Below are positions 1 to 13,394 of a stretch of DNA of 64,000 nucleotides, one piece after another. The translations under genes and the position numbers were made by a program. Source of the DNA: Ophiura sarsii (lineage: Eukaryota > Echinodermata > Ophiuroidea > Amphilepidida > Ophiuridae); contig CM069459.1 in the NCBI GenBank assembly GCA_035610835.1, positions 51,821,755-51,885,754 of the forward strand, written 5' to 3'. Every line of letters starts with the position of its first letter. The first letter of the stretch is position 1. The notes beneath the pieces were generated by a model. The model did no database searches. It was given only the letters and a program-made list of their open reading frames with translations, and had not been told where the DNA came from.

Positions 1-467
1 CAATAGTGTATAAACTTCGAGGTAATCTTCTTCAAGGGAATGTGACTCTATGTGTTTTTTTGAAATTGTATGGCCATCTTCGAAAACATGGGCCAAGTGA
101 CCTTATTGTTTGATTTGCCATCGTAATAATCATGGAGGGGTATTATAGTCTAATAAAACATTCTTTAAACATATCAAACAGCCCCCACATCGACAGTACC
201 TGACTGACGACCCCTCCCCGCCAAAGATTTCCCTTGATTGGTCAAACATGCACACTCTGTTGCATCGTCGTCTGTTGAATAATTATGTTTACATTAACAA
301 AGGGGATGACAATGTTATTACCATGGTTATTTTGTTGTTCATTTATCCGTTCACTAGATTTGGAGTAATTTGTATTATTTTAGAAAAAAAGAATGCAGGC
401 ATTATTTGGCGTGTGTTGCTGGTTACAATATGGTCTGGTTGGGGTTGGGGTTAATCCCCAGGGGTAG
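1..467 (+). mobile_element. 3' part of a decayed mariner-type element, copy 1
   Basis: This stretch is duplicated, diverged, at 1759-1918 plus 2593-2910. Shared landmarks are the GGCCATCTTC..AAACATGGGCCAAGTGAC block (70-101 and 1851-1879) and the CAAACAGCCCCCACA block (175-189 and 2621-2635). In copy 2 the repeat directly follows mariner transposase homology, and bases 1-45 here resemble the extreme transposase C-terminus. I therefore infer that it is transposase tail plus 3' non-coding sequence. The upstream part lies outside the window. No intact reading frame is present. Confidence 0.5.
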
Positions 468-595
468 TTAACACTTTCCACGCGGCAGGCGTCTGCAGAC
501 GACATTCCAACATTTCACAAAATGTTTCAACAATGTCATAAGTTTTGTATTTTATCACCACGATACAAAATCATCATGATATGCATTAACCCTTG
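468..595 (+). mobile_element. TTAA MITE fragment (left end)
   Basis: It begins TTAACACTTTCCACGCGGC and is followed by the 12-bp palindrome CGTCTGCAGACG, the left-end signature of the MITE family best seen at 43185-43424. The right end with its inverted terminal repeat is missing. Confidence 0.75.
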
Positions 596-638
596 TCCTA
601 CTGAGACATTCTGTAACACTGTTTACTAAGAGGGTGGT

Positions 639-658
639 CCCCCCCCCCCCCCCCCCCC
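639..658 (+). repeat. poly-C tract
   Basis: A run of about 20 C. Similar runs occur at about 17275-17289 and 60423-60438. The exact length is probably unreliable in the assembly. Confidence 0.9.
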
Positions 659-845
659 ACCCCCTAAAAGAATCCAAACGCAGACGAAGAGTATGCTTAT
701 TTTGGTACCATGGAATAGCTAGATGTCTTCTCTTTCCATACATACCACCAAAACCAGTACAAACACTCCACGCATGACGTCAAAATGACATCACTAAACA
801 TGGCCGACTTTAAAATGTCGTTGTATTCGTTTGTACAGTGATATA

Positions 846-1309
846 CAGCGTGTCCCAAAAAACTGGGTTCAAAAGTTTGCGAGCTTATAACGAAATAAGT
901 AGAAAACATGGATAATTTATTTTTAAGGATATCAAACAAAACATACCTGACCTTATTTGGGTAAATTCGGAATAAACCATCCGTGCGTTTCATGAAACTG
1001 TGCGCTATGTGCAGTATTCTTCTCCGAAAGAACCGAACAATAACTCGGACTATAACAAAGAATGAATTCACAACAATGCGCAATTGCAACACATGAGGGT
1101 GTTCCTTGTAAAGTGGGACAAATGGGTTCTGACCACGCTCTATTTAAATCTTTGTATTTCAAAAAGTGTATATTGGATTGGTCATAGAGTTTAACCAATT
1201 AAGGTCAGGTATATTTTAATTGATATCCTTAAATATCAACTATCCATTCTTCCTACTTTTTTAGTTATAACCTCGCAAACTTTTGAACCTAGTTTTTTGG
1301 GACACGCTG
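846..1309. mobile_element. mariner-type MITE with ~110-bp inverted repeats
   Basis: The left end starts CAGCGTGTCCCAAAAAACTG after a TA dinucleotide (844-845), and the right end is its reverse complement followed by TA (1310-1311). Homology between the arms runs inward about 110 bp, to the CCTGACCTTA words at about 947 and 1205. TA target duplication with a CAG-type end is the Tc1/mariner hallmark. No transposase lies inside, so the element is non-autonomous. Confidence 0.85.
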
Positions 1310-1311
1310 TA

Positions 1312-1790
1312 TAGGCCAAAATTGAAATTTTCGGATGTCATCTTTTGCAACACATTCTTAGCTCCCTCTTCTGTATATTTTGTTGGGATATATATAGCAT
1401 GTATAGAATTTGCCAAGCCCATTTCTGCAGCTAATTATCTACCTGTAAAATGGAGCTTACTAAGACGGTATCGAATCATGCTGCATCACGACAATGCAAG
1501 TCCTCGCGAAGCGTGCCTCACCTATAGACCTATTATAATAGATCTTGATGAAAATGGTATCCATTTGATGGAACATCCCCCTAATCACCCAACTTGGCTA
1601 CCTGCGACTTCTGGCTCTTTCCCAACAATCGAATCAAAGATTGCTGGGAGGTCTTTTTTAAGAATCCAAGACCTAGTCAAAGCTGTACATTCAGAGATGA
1701 GACGATCCCTACTTTGGAATACCACCCATGCTTCGGGATGTGGAGGATGAGGTGCAGCGGTGTATAAACGTCAAGCATTGTCAAGGGAAG
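1312..1790 (+). pseudogene. mariner transposase remnant (C-terminal catalytic region)
   Basis: Codons from 1478 read M-L-H-H-D-N-A-S-P, the mariner signature around the second catalytic aspartate. Downstream come an ENGI..L.EHPP block and an FP.IESKIAGR.F...QDLVKAVHSE block, in the usual family order. The third catalytic aspartate, normally in a PDLAPCDF-type motif, is not conserved; that position reads P-T-W-L-P-A-T-S. The frame closes at 1750, but another frame continues with an RDVEDEVQRCIN-like C-terminus to about 1790, so there is also a frameshift. Only the C-terminal third of a roughly 345-residue transposase is recognisable, so it cannot be functional. It abuts the MITE at 846-1309, which may have inserted into it. 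Confidence 0.8.
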
Positions 1791-1917
1791 CTTCATTGTT
1801 CATGGGAATTTAACTGTAGTTTTTGAAATACCGTAGTATTGTACATGTATGGCCATCTTCAGAAACATGGGCCAAGTGACAAAACCTTTTTATTCGCCCT
1901 CGTAATAATCATGAAGG
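1759..1917 (+). mobile_element. 3' part of decayed mariner-type element, copy 2a
   Basis: Direct, diverged copy of bases 5-130, carrying the GGCCATCTTC and ATGGGCCAAGTGAC blocks. It continues at 2593 after a ~670-bp interruption. Confidence 0.6.
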
Positions 1918-2592
1918 GGTACAAATATATGTTGTTCCATGGAATGGAACATTATATTTGTACGCCTACCCAGCCAATAGTCCCATGTGTCATGATTTTA
2001 ATACCAACAGACAAAAACAGGCTGGTGTTAACTTACAAACCATAACAAATACACACTTAAAAAATTGGTAGTTAAAAAATGATGCACTGACTGAAAGAAG
2101 GTTAAATATGACCATATAAGTTGTTCCATAATATGACCATATAAGTTGCTCCATGAGTGCCCGTGAGGGCACGAATGGAACATTTTAAAATGACTGGAAA
2201 AGTGTCATATTATTTAACCTTTTTTTCATTTGGTGCATAGTTGAACCTTGACAAGGAGTCTTTTTAACTACTTATTTTTTAAGTGTGTATATCTTCAGGA
2301 GAGTTGGCTCCTGTGGTTGGCTAGACATATCTGTCATCACTTCTCTGTGGTTTATCTGGCTAAGTTTATAATTACCCTGTCATTTAATTCCTCTGGTATA
2401 AATTTAATAAGGATTGTTTGTGAGTGGGTAGGCACAGATAGTCTGTGGGGTAGGGTATTCCATGAAGTGTCCGTTCGACATCAACACAGGTACATTTTTC
2501 ATATACAAGCTGAATATGGCCAACATTTCCACTGTAAACAAAGTGTCTCTAGAGCTGAAATCACAACCTTGAGCGTACAAGTATTTATATTC
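1918..2592. mobile_element. insertion splitting the repeat copy
   Basis: This ~670-bp segment is absent from the equivalent point of copy 1 (about 136), so it was either inserted here or deleted there. It starts with a near-palindrome (about 1919-1963, arms TACAAATATA...TATATTTGTA around CCATGG). A second inverted motif about TTGTTCCATA lies near 2105-2185. No transposase frame is seen and I cannot assign a family. Confidence 0.4.
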
Positions 2593-2910
2593 TAGTCTAG
2601 TAAAACATTCTTCAAAAATATCAAACAGCCCCCACAACGAGAGTACCTGATTGACGACCCCTCCCCGCAAAAAATGTCCCTTGATTGGCCAACAAACAAT
2701 ACACACTCTGTTGCTTCGTCGTCGTCTGTCGGATATGTTTATATTTATCAAGGTGATGACAATGCTATTGCCATGGTTATTTGTGTGTTCATTTATCCGT
2801 CCACTACAACCACTGAGTAGTTTGTATTATTGTATAATGTGGGCATCCTTTGGCGTGTTCTGCTAGTTACAATATGATCTGATTGGGGTTGGGGTTTATG
2901 CCCCAGGGGT
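2593..2910 (+). mobile_element. 3' part of decayed mariner-type element, copy 2b
   Basis: Diverged direct copy of about 140-467, ending in the same GGGGTTGGGGTT..CCCAGGGGTAGTTA sequence next to a TTAA-MITE end. Both copies therefore already carried this MITE junction when they were duplicated. Confidence 0.6.
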
Positions 2911-3175
2911 AGTTAGCACTTTCCACGCGGCAATCGTCTGCAGACGACAGTTCAACAATTTAGTTTTACCATAATTATAAAAAAACAGATTTTTTTTCAG
3001 ATTGAATTCTTTCCCAATTTTCAAATTCTATCTTAAGGATTACTGAATTAATACTAGACATGTTTGTACTTATTTCCATACCCATCTCATGGTAATTCCA
3101 AATGTGATAATGAAATTCAATTTTGAGACATTTTAACATGTCGTCTGCAGACGCTGGCCGCGTGGAATATTTTAA
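2911..3175 (-). mobile_element. TTAA MITE, composite copy
   Basis: A left terminal repeat with CGTCTGCAGACG (2911-2950) is followed by a nearly complete family member in the opposite orientation. That member ends GTCTGCAGACGCTGGCCGCG then TTTTAA (about 2962-3175). It reads as one insertion next to or inside another. Confidence 0.7.
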
Positions 3176-6100
3176 TATCATTTAAATAAACAGTTGAACT
3201 GTTACAGTACATGCATGACATGCATCCCGGATTGACCCCGTATCTGATTCTACAGGTTAATATTCGCATCACATAGGCTAGAGTTTAAGAAGAGAAAGAT
3301 TAAATGTAACACTTTCCACGCGGCTATTAATTTTACCATATACAAAACTTTTTTTCAGAAACCTTTCTCAACTTTCAAGGTCTATCTCAAAGATTATTGA
3401 ATCAATTTAGGCATATTTGTACTTATTTGGTTGCATTTCTCATGGGGATTCCAAATATGTTAATGAAATTCAATAATGTTGATATTTTTAAACTTTTTGT
3501 GACTTTTTGAAATGTCGTCTGCTCTATTAGGTTTGCAAGACATGCATACAACCGTAAATAATTATATTCGATTGACTCATTGTTTGGATTGGGTTAATCC
3601 TATGATGAACCAGTTTACGGCCGACGTGGTTGACACGATATGTAGAGGGTTTCCAAAATAATCGAAGAAACGCTAAATAGAATGATTTGCGAATACTAAC
3701 AACATTGCACATTGCATGTAGCTTGATTTTAAATGATTATATTTAAATTAAAATGTTAGGCAATAAAAAATGAAAAAGAAACATTATACCAAGGTTTTAA
3801 TAACAGGTATTAAACGTAGGCATACAATGAGAAAAGAAACTGTACTTCATCGTTTAAATTGGCCCTGGTTGTCACCGTTCTCGTGTTCGAAATGTCAGGT
3901 TTGCAACACAAACTGTGTATAATTCATGAATGAGTTCTATTTTAACACGGGTTTGAGAAGAAGAAATACATAGTTTACCAATTTTATCAAAAAGGCGGTA
4001 CTATATTTCGCCGTCTTAATTCCTGTTGCTACTACCAACCGAGTATACTCGTCTCAAACCGAATCATTATACCATACCACCTGAAATGCACACAGCAATT
4101 GTGAATCATATGATGTTTAATATAACTGTTTCCAAATGTTTCAATATTGACATTAAATTACATGAACTTGTTCAGCAGCTGCTTCTATTGTTTGAGTTAT
4201 AGTCACCGTGAAATGTAATATTCAATTAATAATTCCAGGGCTAATATTTAGTGCATGCTCTGTTTCAGTGTGTCGATATTAATTTTGATTTGTGCGGGAT
4301 TTGTTAATATGTAGCTGTTGATGGACTGTTCGTGCTTAGGTCCCAAATATAATTCCCTACAATAGCACTAAGCTAAAATTAAACATGTTTCTGGAAAAAG
4401 GGTATCATCGTGTGGATTTTTTATAACGACAACGCAAGTTTGCCCTTAATGGCCATTAAGTTATTTGCCTAGCCACTTTAGTGCTGTAATATTTTCGAGT
4501 CTACGGTGTCATTGTATAATATCGGTAGTAGTTGGCTTCCGCAATATTTTAAAAATGATAACAATTGCTTATCCACAACAATAGCTTGTTCTTGGAAAAA
4601 AATGACCGATGGTGCAATATTAGTTATGACGGTCTATGCTCACCCTACCAAAATTCGATAACAATCCCTTGTAATGCCATCTTAAGAGAATATTGATAGA
4701 TTAAAAGTAGCACGCCGAACTGTCCGACGATTGACGTCTATGAACCTCAAAATTCTCTCTGTCAGAAAACAAATACCAAGGTTTTGACTTAATGTCCCAT
4801 AAAACGAATCAGTTTGCCAAGCCAACATAATATTCAAATATGTCAGATTCCATTGTGTCATCCTCATCAAGAACGATAGTCATTCTCATCCAATAATCCA
4901 TGGTTATTAATGCGACCACCTAGTTGTGAAATACTATTGTCAGCGTTAATTGAATGCACATTACACCATTCCGTAGTAGAGGAATTTCCCCTTATATGCC
5001 TTACTTATTTTAAGGCCTTTCTGAACTTTCCGACTATTGACGCCTATGAACCTGAACATTATATTGTCCGAAATCAAAAACCTAGGTTTTTACTAAATGT
5101 CCCATAAAATGGACCAGTTTGCCAAGCCAACTTAATGTACCAATATTTTAGATTCCATTTATGGGTCGATTCCATAAACTCTATTACAGCTTTCCCTAGC
5201 TTTACTAGGGAAAGCTATGTGTATGAATGAACCTTATTCTCATCACAAACGATGGTGATTCTCATATCATAATCATGGTTATTAATGCGACCATCTAGAT
5301 GTGAAATACTATTGTCCGCGTTTTATGCACATAGCACCATTCCGTAGTCGAGGAGTATTCACCTTATGCATTACTGTTTGTGTATGTTGTTACTTTAATT
5401 GCAAATATTTTGTTTAATATAATTATAATATTATTAGTATTCTATATTCTGATATATCAACTTCATTTTTTTCTGCATCACATAAGGCATTCTAATTGGA
5501 CATTCTAGATTAATACTAATAGGGCACTTTTAAACACTGTCTTTTCGAATGAGCATATTAAAGTGTTCACTAAGTGGTTTGCCTGTTGTGTTAGTACACA
5601 CTCAAGGTATACGATATAATACCTTGTTTTCAGAATAGTTTAATTCTCTATGCGCATATCCATTGTTTATAGTACGCGCTCTGAATATTTAAGTACCCAT
5701 ACTGAATTAGAATAGGTCGAATACAAAGCTTGTTGATGCTATTCCGTGAAACTGAACGTGGGCAATCCGTAAGCGACGCCTATGCTTACAAAGCACATCG
5801 GAGCAATATCTATATGTACAGCCTATGCAAGTCTCTTCCAGCCCATCGATCCGCTCCCCGCTACACATCCCTCCAAATACACCACACACCAGTTTTGTTT
5901 ACAAAATTACCCGTGCTATCTAATGTTTGGCTCGTTTGAACCATAAAAGCTGAATATACTCGTAACCACGTTTCAAGACAGATTGAAGCCTTTAAACTTA
6001 TACATTCTTAAGCAACGCCTATGCTTGTAAAGCTTATCCGTGTTATAGAGGTATGTTCAGGAAATTTGAGATAAGCCTCCCAACCCCCATCGTTATCCCA

Positions 6101-9100
6101 CACCCTCTCCATACATCCATCCACAAACACACACCACAAACGGTTTTCACAAAACTACACATGTTGTCTTCATTTGGCCAATTTGAACCATCTAATGCCG
6201 AATGTAACCACGCTTCAAAACAGATTGAAGCGTTTACCAATAATCAAACGTCAAAGATATAATAAAATGTCAACTAAAATGAAACAGTTTGCCAAGCTAA
6301 CTTTAATGCATACCAATTTTGTACTTAAAAATGCTGTCTTTTCGTGTCAGCCCAAACAAGTGCGTTGACGTATACATGGTATAGGTACATGTAGGTACCT
6401 ATCGTGATAGTGTAAGCAATTGAAGATGCATCCTTGTTTGCAAAATAGAAGAACTGTATTCTTTATGCGCATATATAAACTGTTTACCTTACACGTCATG
6501 AATATCGAAGGAAGTGTCCATATTGAATTTATCTAGACGAAACTATTCTTTACAACTCTAAACGTGAATATCGTCCATCTTTCACGGTTTTGTAGATTCA
6601 CAGTACATGCAATCATATCCATTTATTAAAGTTGTATGGGAATTGAAACTGTGGTTTCAGTATGCGGACAATTTAAAAGTACAGATTTATGTTAATAAAG
6701 TCGATGTTAAGTAAATTAACGCGGGTGACCAGAACGTTGTTGCCGCTGGCTTGACATGTTTGACAAGATTCACGGGATAGTTTACCGAAATGCCTGCAGG
6801 ATAAAGTAACACATTTCTAGATGGTGTGTGGAGCGTAACATGTATTTCACTCTCAAAGTATGAATTACTAACCTACTACACGAATTGTTTTACTGAGACA
6901 ACGCATTAGTATAGCATCTACACTGTCGGAAATGTTCATGATTATTAACATTGACAATATATTTATATGTGTAGTAATGTTTGTTTAACCTATGCCAAAC
7001 TATCGAGTAAAATTGAATAAGGTTCAAAATATTGAACATTTTGTGCACAGGGTATACAGGTTTTTGGGTTTGTATTCTTTGCAAATTATAACATTTCTGG
7101 TATCATCCTCACATTTCCCTGTCTGTAGATTAGCCTTGACTTTCCATTGAAACATATCGGTCCTGGTGTGCAGTGAATCAAACTGGTACTGAGAATTAAC
7201 GCTGGATCAAGACTATAGCTTGACCAGAACTCTACATGTTTATACTGCAAATACCAGTAATTCCTTAGCACGGATTGCTTGCTATCACTATCTAAGACTC
7301 TTAATTATGGGAACTGTCAAATTCGTTGACCTATACATTACAATCTCGGTAACGAAGTTTTGCTAACAATAACAACGTTGTCCTTCCCGTCCAGCACCAC
7401 CCCCTAATACAATTATGGGCGGACAGAACATAAAATGGCATCGATTCAACAGCCAATAGTTGGCTATGAAATTGGATATGAAATATGAACTCGCGGAAAA
7501 ATTGAGCCATCATGTCTAGCGCTGGCTTGACAATGATTATATTTTGAACATTAAAAAGTTGAACTACCTATTCAGTTTCCTACAGTTTACTATTTGCATC
7601 ACGTAGAGTTAAAGAGCCAGATTAATTCACTTTAGGTCAATTAGGTCCGTATGACACGCATCAGCCCTTCGATCGACTCATCGTCTGTATTGAGGTTATA
7701 TACGTGCGTTAAATACACCATGACAGTTTGGCAACGCATCGCATCATAGATTAAATTCAAATCCCATAATTAACCATGATGAACCAGCTTAAAGACTAAC
7801 ATGGTTAACACGACATTTGGCAGGTGTCCAAACTAATCATACAAACACGCTCGTGGTCTAATGTTTTCGAAATACGGTTAACACGCGAACAAAGTGTAAC
7901 TTACTATTTTACCATTTAAAAAATAATTAAAGTTTTAACTGGTTGCATCATTTTGTTACATACACTGTTTGGTTACAACAACTGGTCATACATACAAGAG
8001 ACACACATTTCTAAGGAAGATATGTCTCCACGACAATACATAATTGTACCCAATAACAGAGGTAGAGAACTTTCTCATTTATTTCGTAATTTGAGATATT
8101 GTGTGTGAAGAATGGCTTGATATCAAGGAATACGCAGTACCAAAAGTAAGATAAATTACGGTTTCTATTTTAGCATTTTGCTTTTCTACACGCGAACTCA
8201 GTTACAGGCAAATGATTGTATGATTACTGGTAGTAGTAGTGCTACCGGTCGATGCCCAATGAAAATCGTACTAATTTACATTTGGGATTGTAACTTCCTC
8301 AATAATCAAATATTCTTAGCATGCAATATCTCTACTAAAAGAAGAAAAATATCTCAACAACTTGACAATTTACATGTTTATGTAGGAGTTATACCATTCA
8401 AGTTCTCAGCACATTTATTATCTGGTAAGTTACTTTTTCGATCATGTCGATAGAAATGGTATTCTTTTTTTGTAAAATAGTAGAGACTCGGTTCTGTATG
8501 CGCATAATCAGAATGTTTATATTACTCTACCTGAATATCAAAGTGTCCATATTGAATTAGAATAGATCGAACGCCAATCTTGTTAATGCCATTCGGGAAA
8601 AGTTAACGTTCATCTTGCATGGTGCCGTATATAGCTGAGTTGCAAGCAGATTGATTTGTGATTTCAGTATACCAAAGGTTGAAATCTAAAAGTGTAGATT
8701 TATATTAATAAAGCCGATGTTAAGTAAATTAACGCGGTTGACCAGAACGTTTTTGCCGCTGGCTTGCCGTGTTTGACAAGATGCTCTGGTTGTACAGTAA
8801 TGCCTGCAGGATAAAGTAACACGTTATTAGATGGTGCATGGAACGCAAATGTAATTTCCTCTCAAAGTGTGAAGTATAAGAGAGCTTGTGCGTCAGTCAA
8901 TCTATAATCTGTTACACGAGGTTTATGAGACAAAATATGATTAATTGCGTACGTATGTAGTACCTGAAATGTTTATGATATTTAAAAGTATCATTAAATC
9001 CTGTTATACAATCTTACGCGTTAGCGACTATTTTGCTGTCATATCTCTGACAGTCGGGTGTGACTATCAAAATGATTACACCGGAAAACCTAATTTGAGA

Positions 9101-9275
9101 AGTGTTGCTAACAATAACAACGTCGTCTTCCCTTTTGGGCGTCACCCTGTATTCATTTATCATGGTTAAGTTGGACTGACAGTGGATTACGTGGATTCCC
9201 TTTTTTCAGCGACTAATTGTATCTGAATCGGATATTACTCAGGTAATAATATCAAGAGCAAATATAATAGATATC
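2962..9275 (+). repeat. array unit 1
   Basis: This unit starts at a reverse-oriented TTAA MITE and runs to the equivalent MITE at 9276. Bases 3900-6880 match 10400-13300 closely, with large parts collinear at an offset near 6480. The AGCAGCTGCT, GCGGTTGACC and CACGTAGAGT blocks occur in that order. Short open frames (for example 4682-4870 minus, recurring at 11134-11349) are explained by the duplication and show no family similarity I recognise. No gene is supported. Confidence 0.7.
3307..3526 (-). mobile_element. TTAA MITE, truncated
   Basis: Begins TAACACTTTCCACGCGGC and reads through the family interior in reverse orientation. It ends within AATGTCGTCTGC, so the palindrome and outer repeat at the far end are lost. 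The equivalent truncated copy in unit 2 lies at 9553-9690, so the damage probably predates the duplication. Confidence 0.75.
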
Positions 9276-9507
9276 TAAACTCTTTCCACGCGGCTATTAG
9301 TTTACTATAATTTAAAAAAAACAGATTTGTTTTCAGAATTCTTTCCCAATTTTCAAATTCTATCTTAAAGATTACTAAACCAATACTAGACATGTTTGTA
9401 CTTATTTCAATACATTTCTTATGGTGATTCCAAATGTAATAATGAAATCCAATTTTGAAACACTTTGGAATGTCGTCTGCAGACGCTGGCCGCGTGGAAT
9501 GTTTTAA
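9276..9507 (-). mobile_element. TTAA MITE
   Basis: Family member in reverse orientation, with CTTTCCACGCGGCTATTAG at one end and GTCGTCTGCAGACGCTGGCC near the other, followed by TTAA (9504-9507). It shares upstream flank (AGCAAATATAATAG) and downstream flank (AAATAAACAGTTGAACT) with 15945-16182, so the two are one ancestral insertion. Confidence 0.8.
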
Positions 9508-9552
9508 TATAATTTAAATAAACAGTTGAACTTTATTATGCATCCCGGGTTG

Positions 9553-9690
9553 AAGATTATTGAACAAAATTTAGGCATATTTGTACTCATTTTGTTACCT
9601 TTCTCATGGTGATTCCAAATATGGTTATGAAATTCAATAATGTTGACATTTTTTAAAACATTTTGTGACTTTTTTAAATGTCGTCTGCTC
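9553..9690 (-). mobile_element. TTAA MITE fragment
   Basis: Interior of the family only, from GATTATTGAAC to AATGTCGTCTGC. Both outer repeats are missing. It is collinear with 3307-3526 of unit 1. Confidence 0.65.
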
Positions 9691-12600
9691 GATTTGGTTT
9701 GCAAGACATACATACAACCGTAAAGAATTATATTCGATCGATCCACTGTTTTGATTGAGGTTGATCATGTTAATACGTGCGTTAAATACACCACGACAGC
9801 TCGGCAAAGCATCGCATCGTGGATCAAATCCCATGATGAACCAGTTTATGGCTGACGTGTGATTGATACGCTATATGTAGAGGGTTTCAAAAATTAATAA
9901 TCAGAGAAACGCTAAATAGAATAATTCACGGACATTATTAACAAATTGAAAATTGTATGAAACTTGATTTTAAATAATATTGATGATCATTAACATTGTA
10001 GGCCACTAACAATGAAAATATAGCAATATATCAAGGTTTAATAACGAGTAGCAAATGTATGTAAACTTATTGGTAAAAGGGAAAAAAATGGACTTCATCA
10101 TTTAAATCTGCCGTGTGTGTCACCGTTCTTGACTTATTCTTCTTTATATCCCCTCTTTTATCATCGGAATCAATTAAAAGAAAATCTTCATAGTAATTGA
10201 ATGGTGCTCTAGACCAAATCTTTGACCCTGTAGAATGGAAGATAAATATCAAAATATGTTATAATTGAATTGTTCCATGTGTTAATGCTATCTTCAATTG
10301 GTTACGGAGGGGTTTAAAACTACTTTAATCAGGGAGGAATTTGTCTAGGGAATATATCTAAAATATATACCCCTTTTTGAGTATGGGCCCACAATAACTA
10401 TGCAGGTTTGCAGCACCACAAATTATGTATAATTCATGAACGAGTTATATTTTAACACGGGTTTGAGAAGAAGAAAACAATACCATAATCTCAAGAAGGC
10501 GGCAAAATATTTCACCGACTTGATCCCTGTTACTACTGCCAACCGGGTATACTCTTCTCAAATCCAAAAACCAAATTTTGATACCATACCACCTTTAAAA
10601 TGCATAATATGGCAATTGTGAATCATGTTATGTTTCAATATTGACATTATATTATATGAACTTCTTCAGCAGCTGCTTTTGAGTTATCGTCACAGAGAAA
10701 TGTAATATTCAATTCATAATTCCAGGGCTACTTTTAGTGCATGCTCTGTTTCAGTGCGTCGATATTAATTTTGATTTGTGCGTGATGTAGCTGTTGATGG
10801 ACTGTTCGTGCTTAGGTGCCGAATATAATTCCCTACAATAGCACTAAGCTACAATTGGACATGTTTCTGGAAAAGGGGAATTATCGTGTGGATTTTTTTT
10901 TATAACGACAGCGCATGTTTGACATTAATGTCCATTAACTTATTTGCCTAGCCACTTTAGTGCTGTAATATTTTCGATTCCACGGTATCATTGTATAAAA
11001 TCGGTAGTAGTTGGCTTCCGCAATGTTTTTAAAATGATAAAAATTGCTTATCCACAACAATAGCTTTTTATTGGAAGAAATTGACTGATGGTGCATTATT
11101 AGTTATGACGGTCTACGCTCACCTTACCAAAATTCAATGAACATCCCTTGTAATGCTATCTGAAGAGAATATTGATAGTTTAAAAGTAGCACGCCGAAAT
11201 GTCCGACCATTGACGTCTATGAACCTCAAAATTCTCTCTGTCAGAAAACAAATACCAAGGTTTTGATTTAATGTCCCATAAAACGAACCAGTTTGCCAAG
11301 CCAACATAATATACAAATATGTCAGATTCCATTGTGTCATCCTCATCAAGAACGATAGTCCTTTCTCATATAATAACCATGGTTATTAATGCGACCACCT
11401 AGATGTGAAATACTATTGTCAGCGTTAATTGAATGCACATTGCATCATTCCGTAGTCAAGGAATTTCCCCTTATGCCCTTTTTATTTTAAGGCCTTTCTG
11501 ATAGTTGGCCGAGCTTTCCGACTATTGACGCTTATGAACCTGAACAATATATTGTCCGAAATCAAAAACCTAGCATTTAACTAAATGTCCCATAAAATGG
11601 ACCAGTTTGCCAAGCCAACTTAATATAACCAATATTTTAGATTCCATTTATGGGTCGTTTCCATAAACTCTATTACAGCTTTCCCTAGCTTTACTGGGGA
11701 AAGCTATGTGTATAAATGAACCTTATTCTTATCACAAACGATGTTGATTCTCATATCATAATCATGGTTATTAATGCGACCACCTAGATGTGAAATACTG
11801 TTGTCAGCGTTTAAATGCACATAGCACCATTCCGTAGTCGAGGAATCTTCACCTTGTCCATTACTGTTTGTGTATGTTGTTATTGTAAATCATTCGTTTA
11901 ATCTAATTATAATATTATTAATACTCTTATAGTCTGATATATCAACTTCATTTTTTCTGCATCCCATGAGGCATACTAATTTGACATTCTAGATTAATAC
12001 TATTAGGGTACTTTTAAACACTGTCTTTTCGAATCAGCATATTAAAGTGTTCACTAAGTGGTAAGTGGTTTGCCTTGCCTGTTGTGTTAGTACACAGTCA
12101 TGGTATACGAAAGAATCCCGTGTTTTCAAAAAAAGGGTAGCTTAATTCTCTATGCGCATATCCTAACTGTTTATATTACGCGTTCCGAATATTCAAGTAC
12201 CCATACTGAATTAGAATAGATCGAACACAAATCTTGTTGATGTTATTCCGTTAAACTGAAAGTGAGTAATCCGTAAGCGACGCCTATGTTTACAAAGTAC
12301 ATCAGTGCAGTATCTATATATACATGATATACTGGAAATAGTATGTAAGTCTCTTCCAACCCCACCGATCCGCGCCCCTCTACACATCCCTCTATACACA
12401 CCATAAACGAGTGTTTACAAAATTACCCATTATATTATAATCACGCTTCAAGACAGATTGATGCCTTTGAACTTGTTACTTCTTAAGCGACGCCTATGGT
12501 TGTAAAAAGCTTATCCGTGTAATAGATATGTGTTCGGGAAATTTGAGATAAGCCTCACAACCCTCAACGACACCCCATCCCCTCTCCATACATCCCTCCA

Positions 12601-13394
12601 CAAACACACCCCACACACGGTTTTGTTAATATTGTCTTAATTTGGCCAATTTGAACCATATAAGGCCGAATGTAACAACGTTTTAAGACAGATTTAAGTT
12701 TTTACCAATATTCAAACGTCAAAGATAGAATAAAATGTCAAATAAAATGAAACAGTTTGCCAAGCTTAAGCTATCTTTAATGCATACCAAATGGAATTTG
12801 TTCCTTAAAAACGCTGTATTTTCGTGTCAGCACAAATAAGTACACTGACGTATACATGGTATAGGTAGGTACCTATCGCGAGAGTCTAAGCAATTGAAGA
12901 CGAATACCTTTTTTGCAAAATAGTAGAACTGTATTCTTTATGCGCATATATAAACTGTTTACCTTACACGTCATGAATATCGAAGGAAGTGTCCATATTT
13001 AATTAATCTAGACGAAACTATTCTTGACAACTCTAACGTGAATATCATTCATCTTTCACGGTTTTGTAGATTCACAGTACGTGCAATCATATCCATTTAT
13101 TAAAGTTGCATTGGAATTGAAACTGTGGTTTCAGTATGCGGACAATGTAAAAGTGCAGATTTATGTTAATAAAGACGATGTTAAGTAAATTAACGCGGTT
13201 GACCAGAACGTTTTTGCCGCTGGCTTGACATGTTTGACAAGATTTACTGGATAGTTATACAGAAATGCCTGCAAGATAAAGTAACACTTTCCGAGCCCGG
13301 TGCGTGGAACGTAAAATATAATTTAAGCTTGAAGTGTGAAGTACAAGAGAGCCGCTGCTACCGTCAATTTAAAGTACTAAACCCATAACGTGCG

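Noticed and set aside
4682..4870. Frame repeated at 11134-11349
   Set aside because: Both copies lie in duplicated array units; retention reflects recent duplication, and other units do not keep it.
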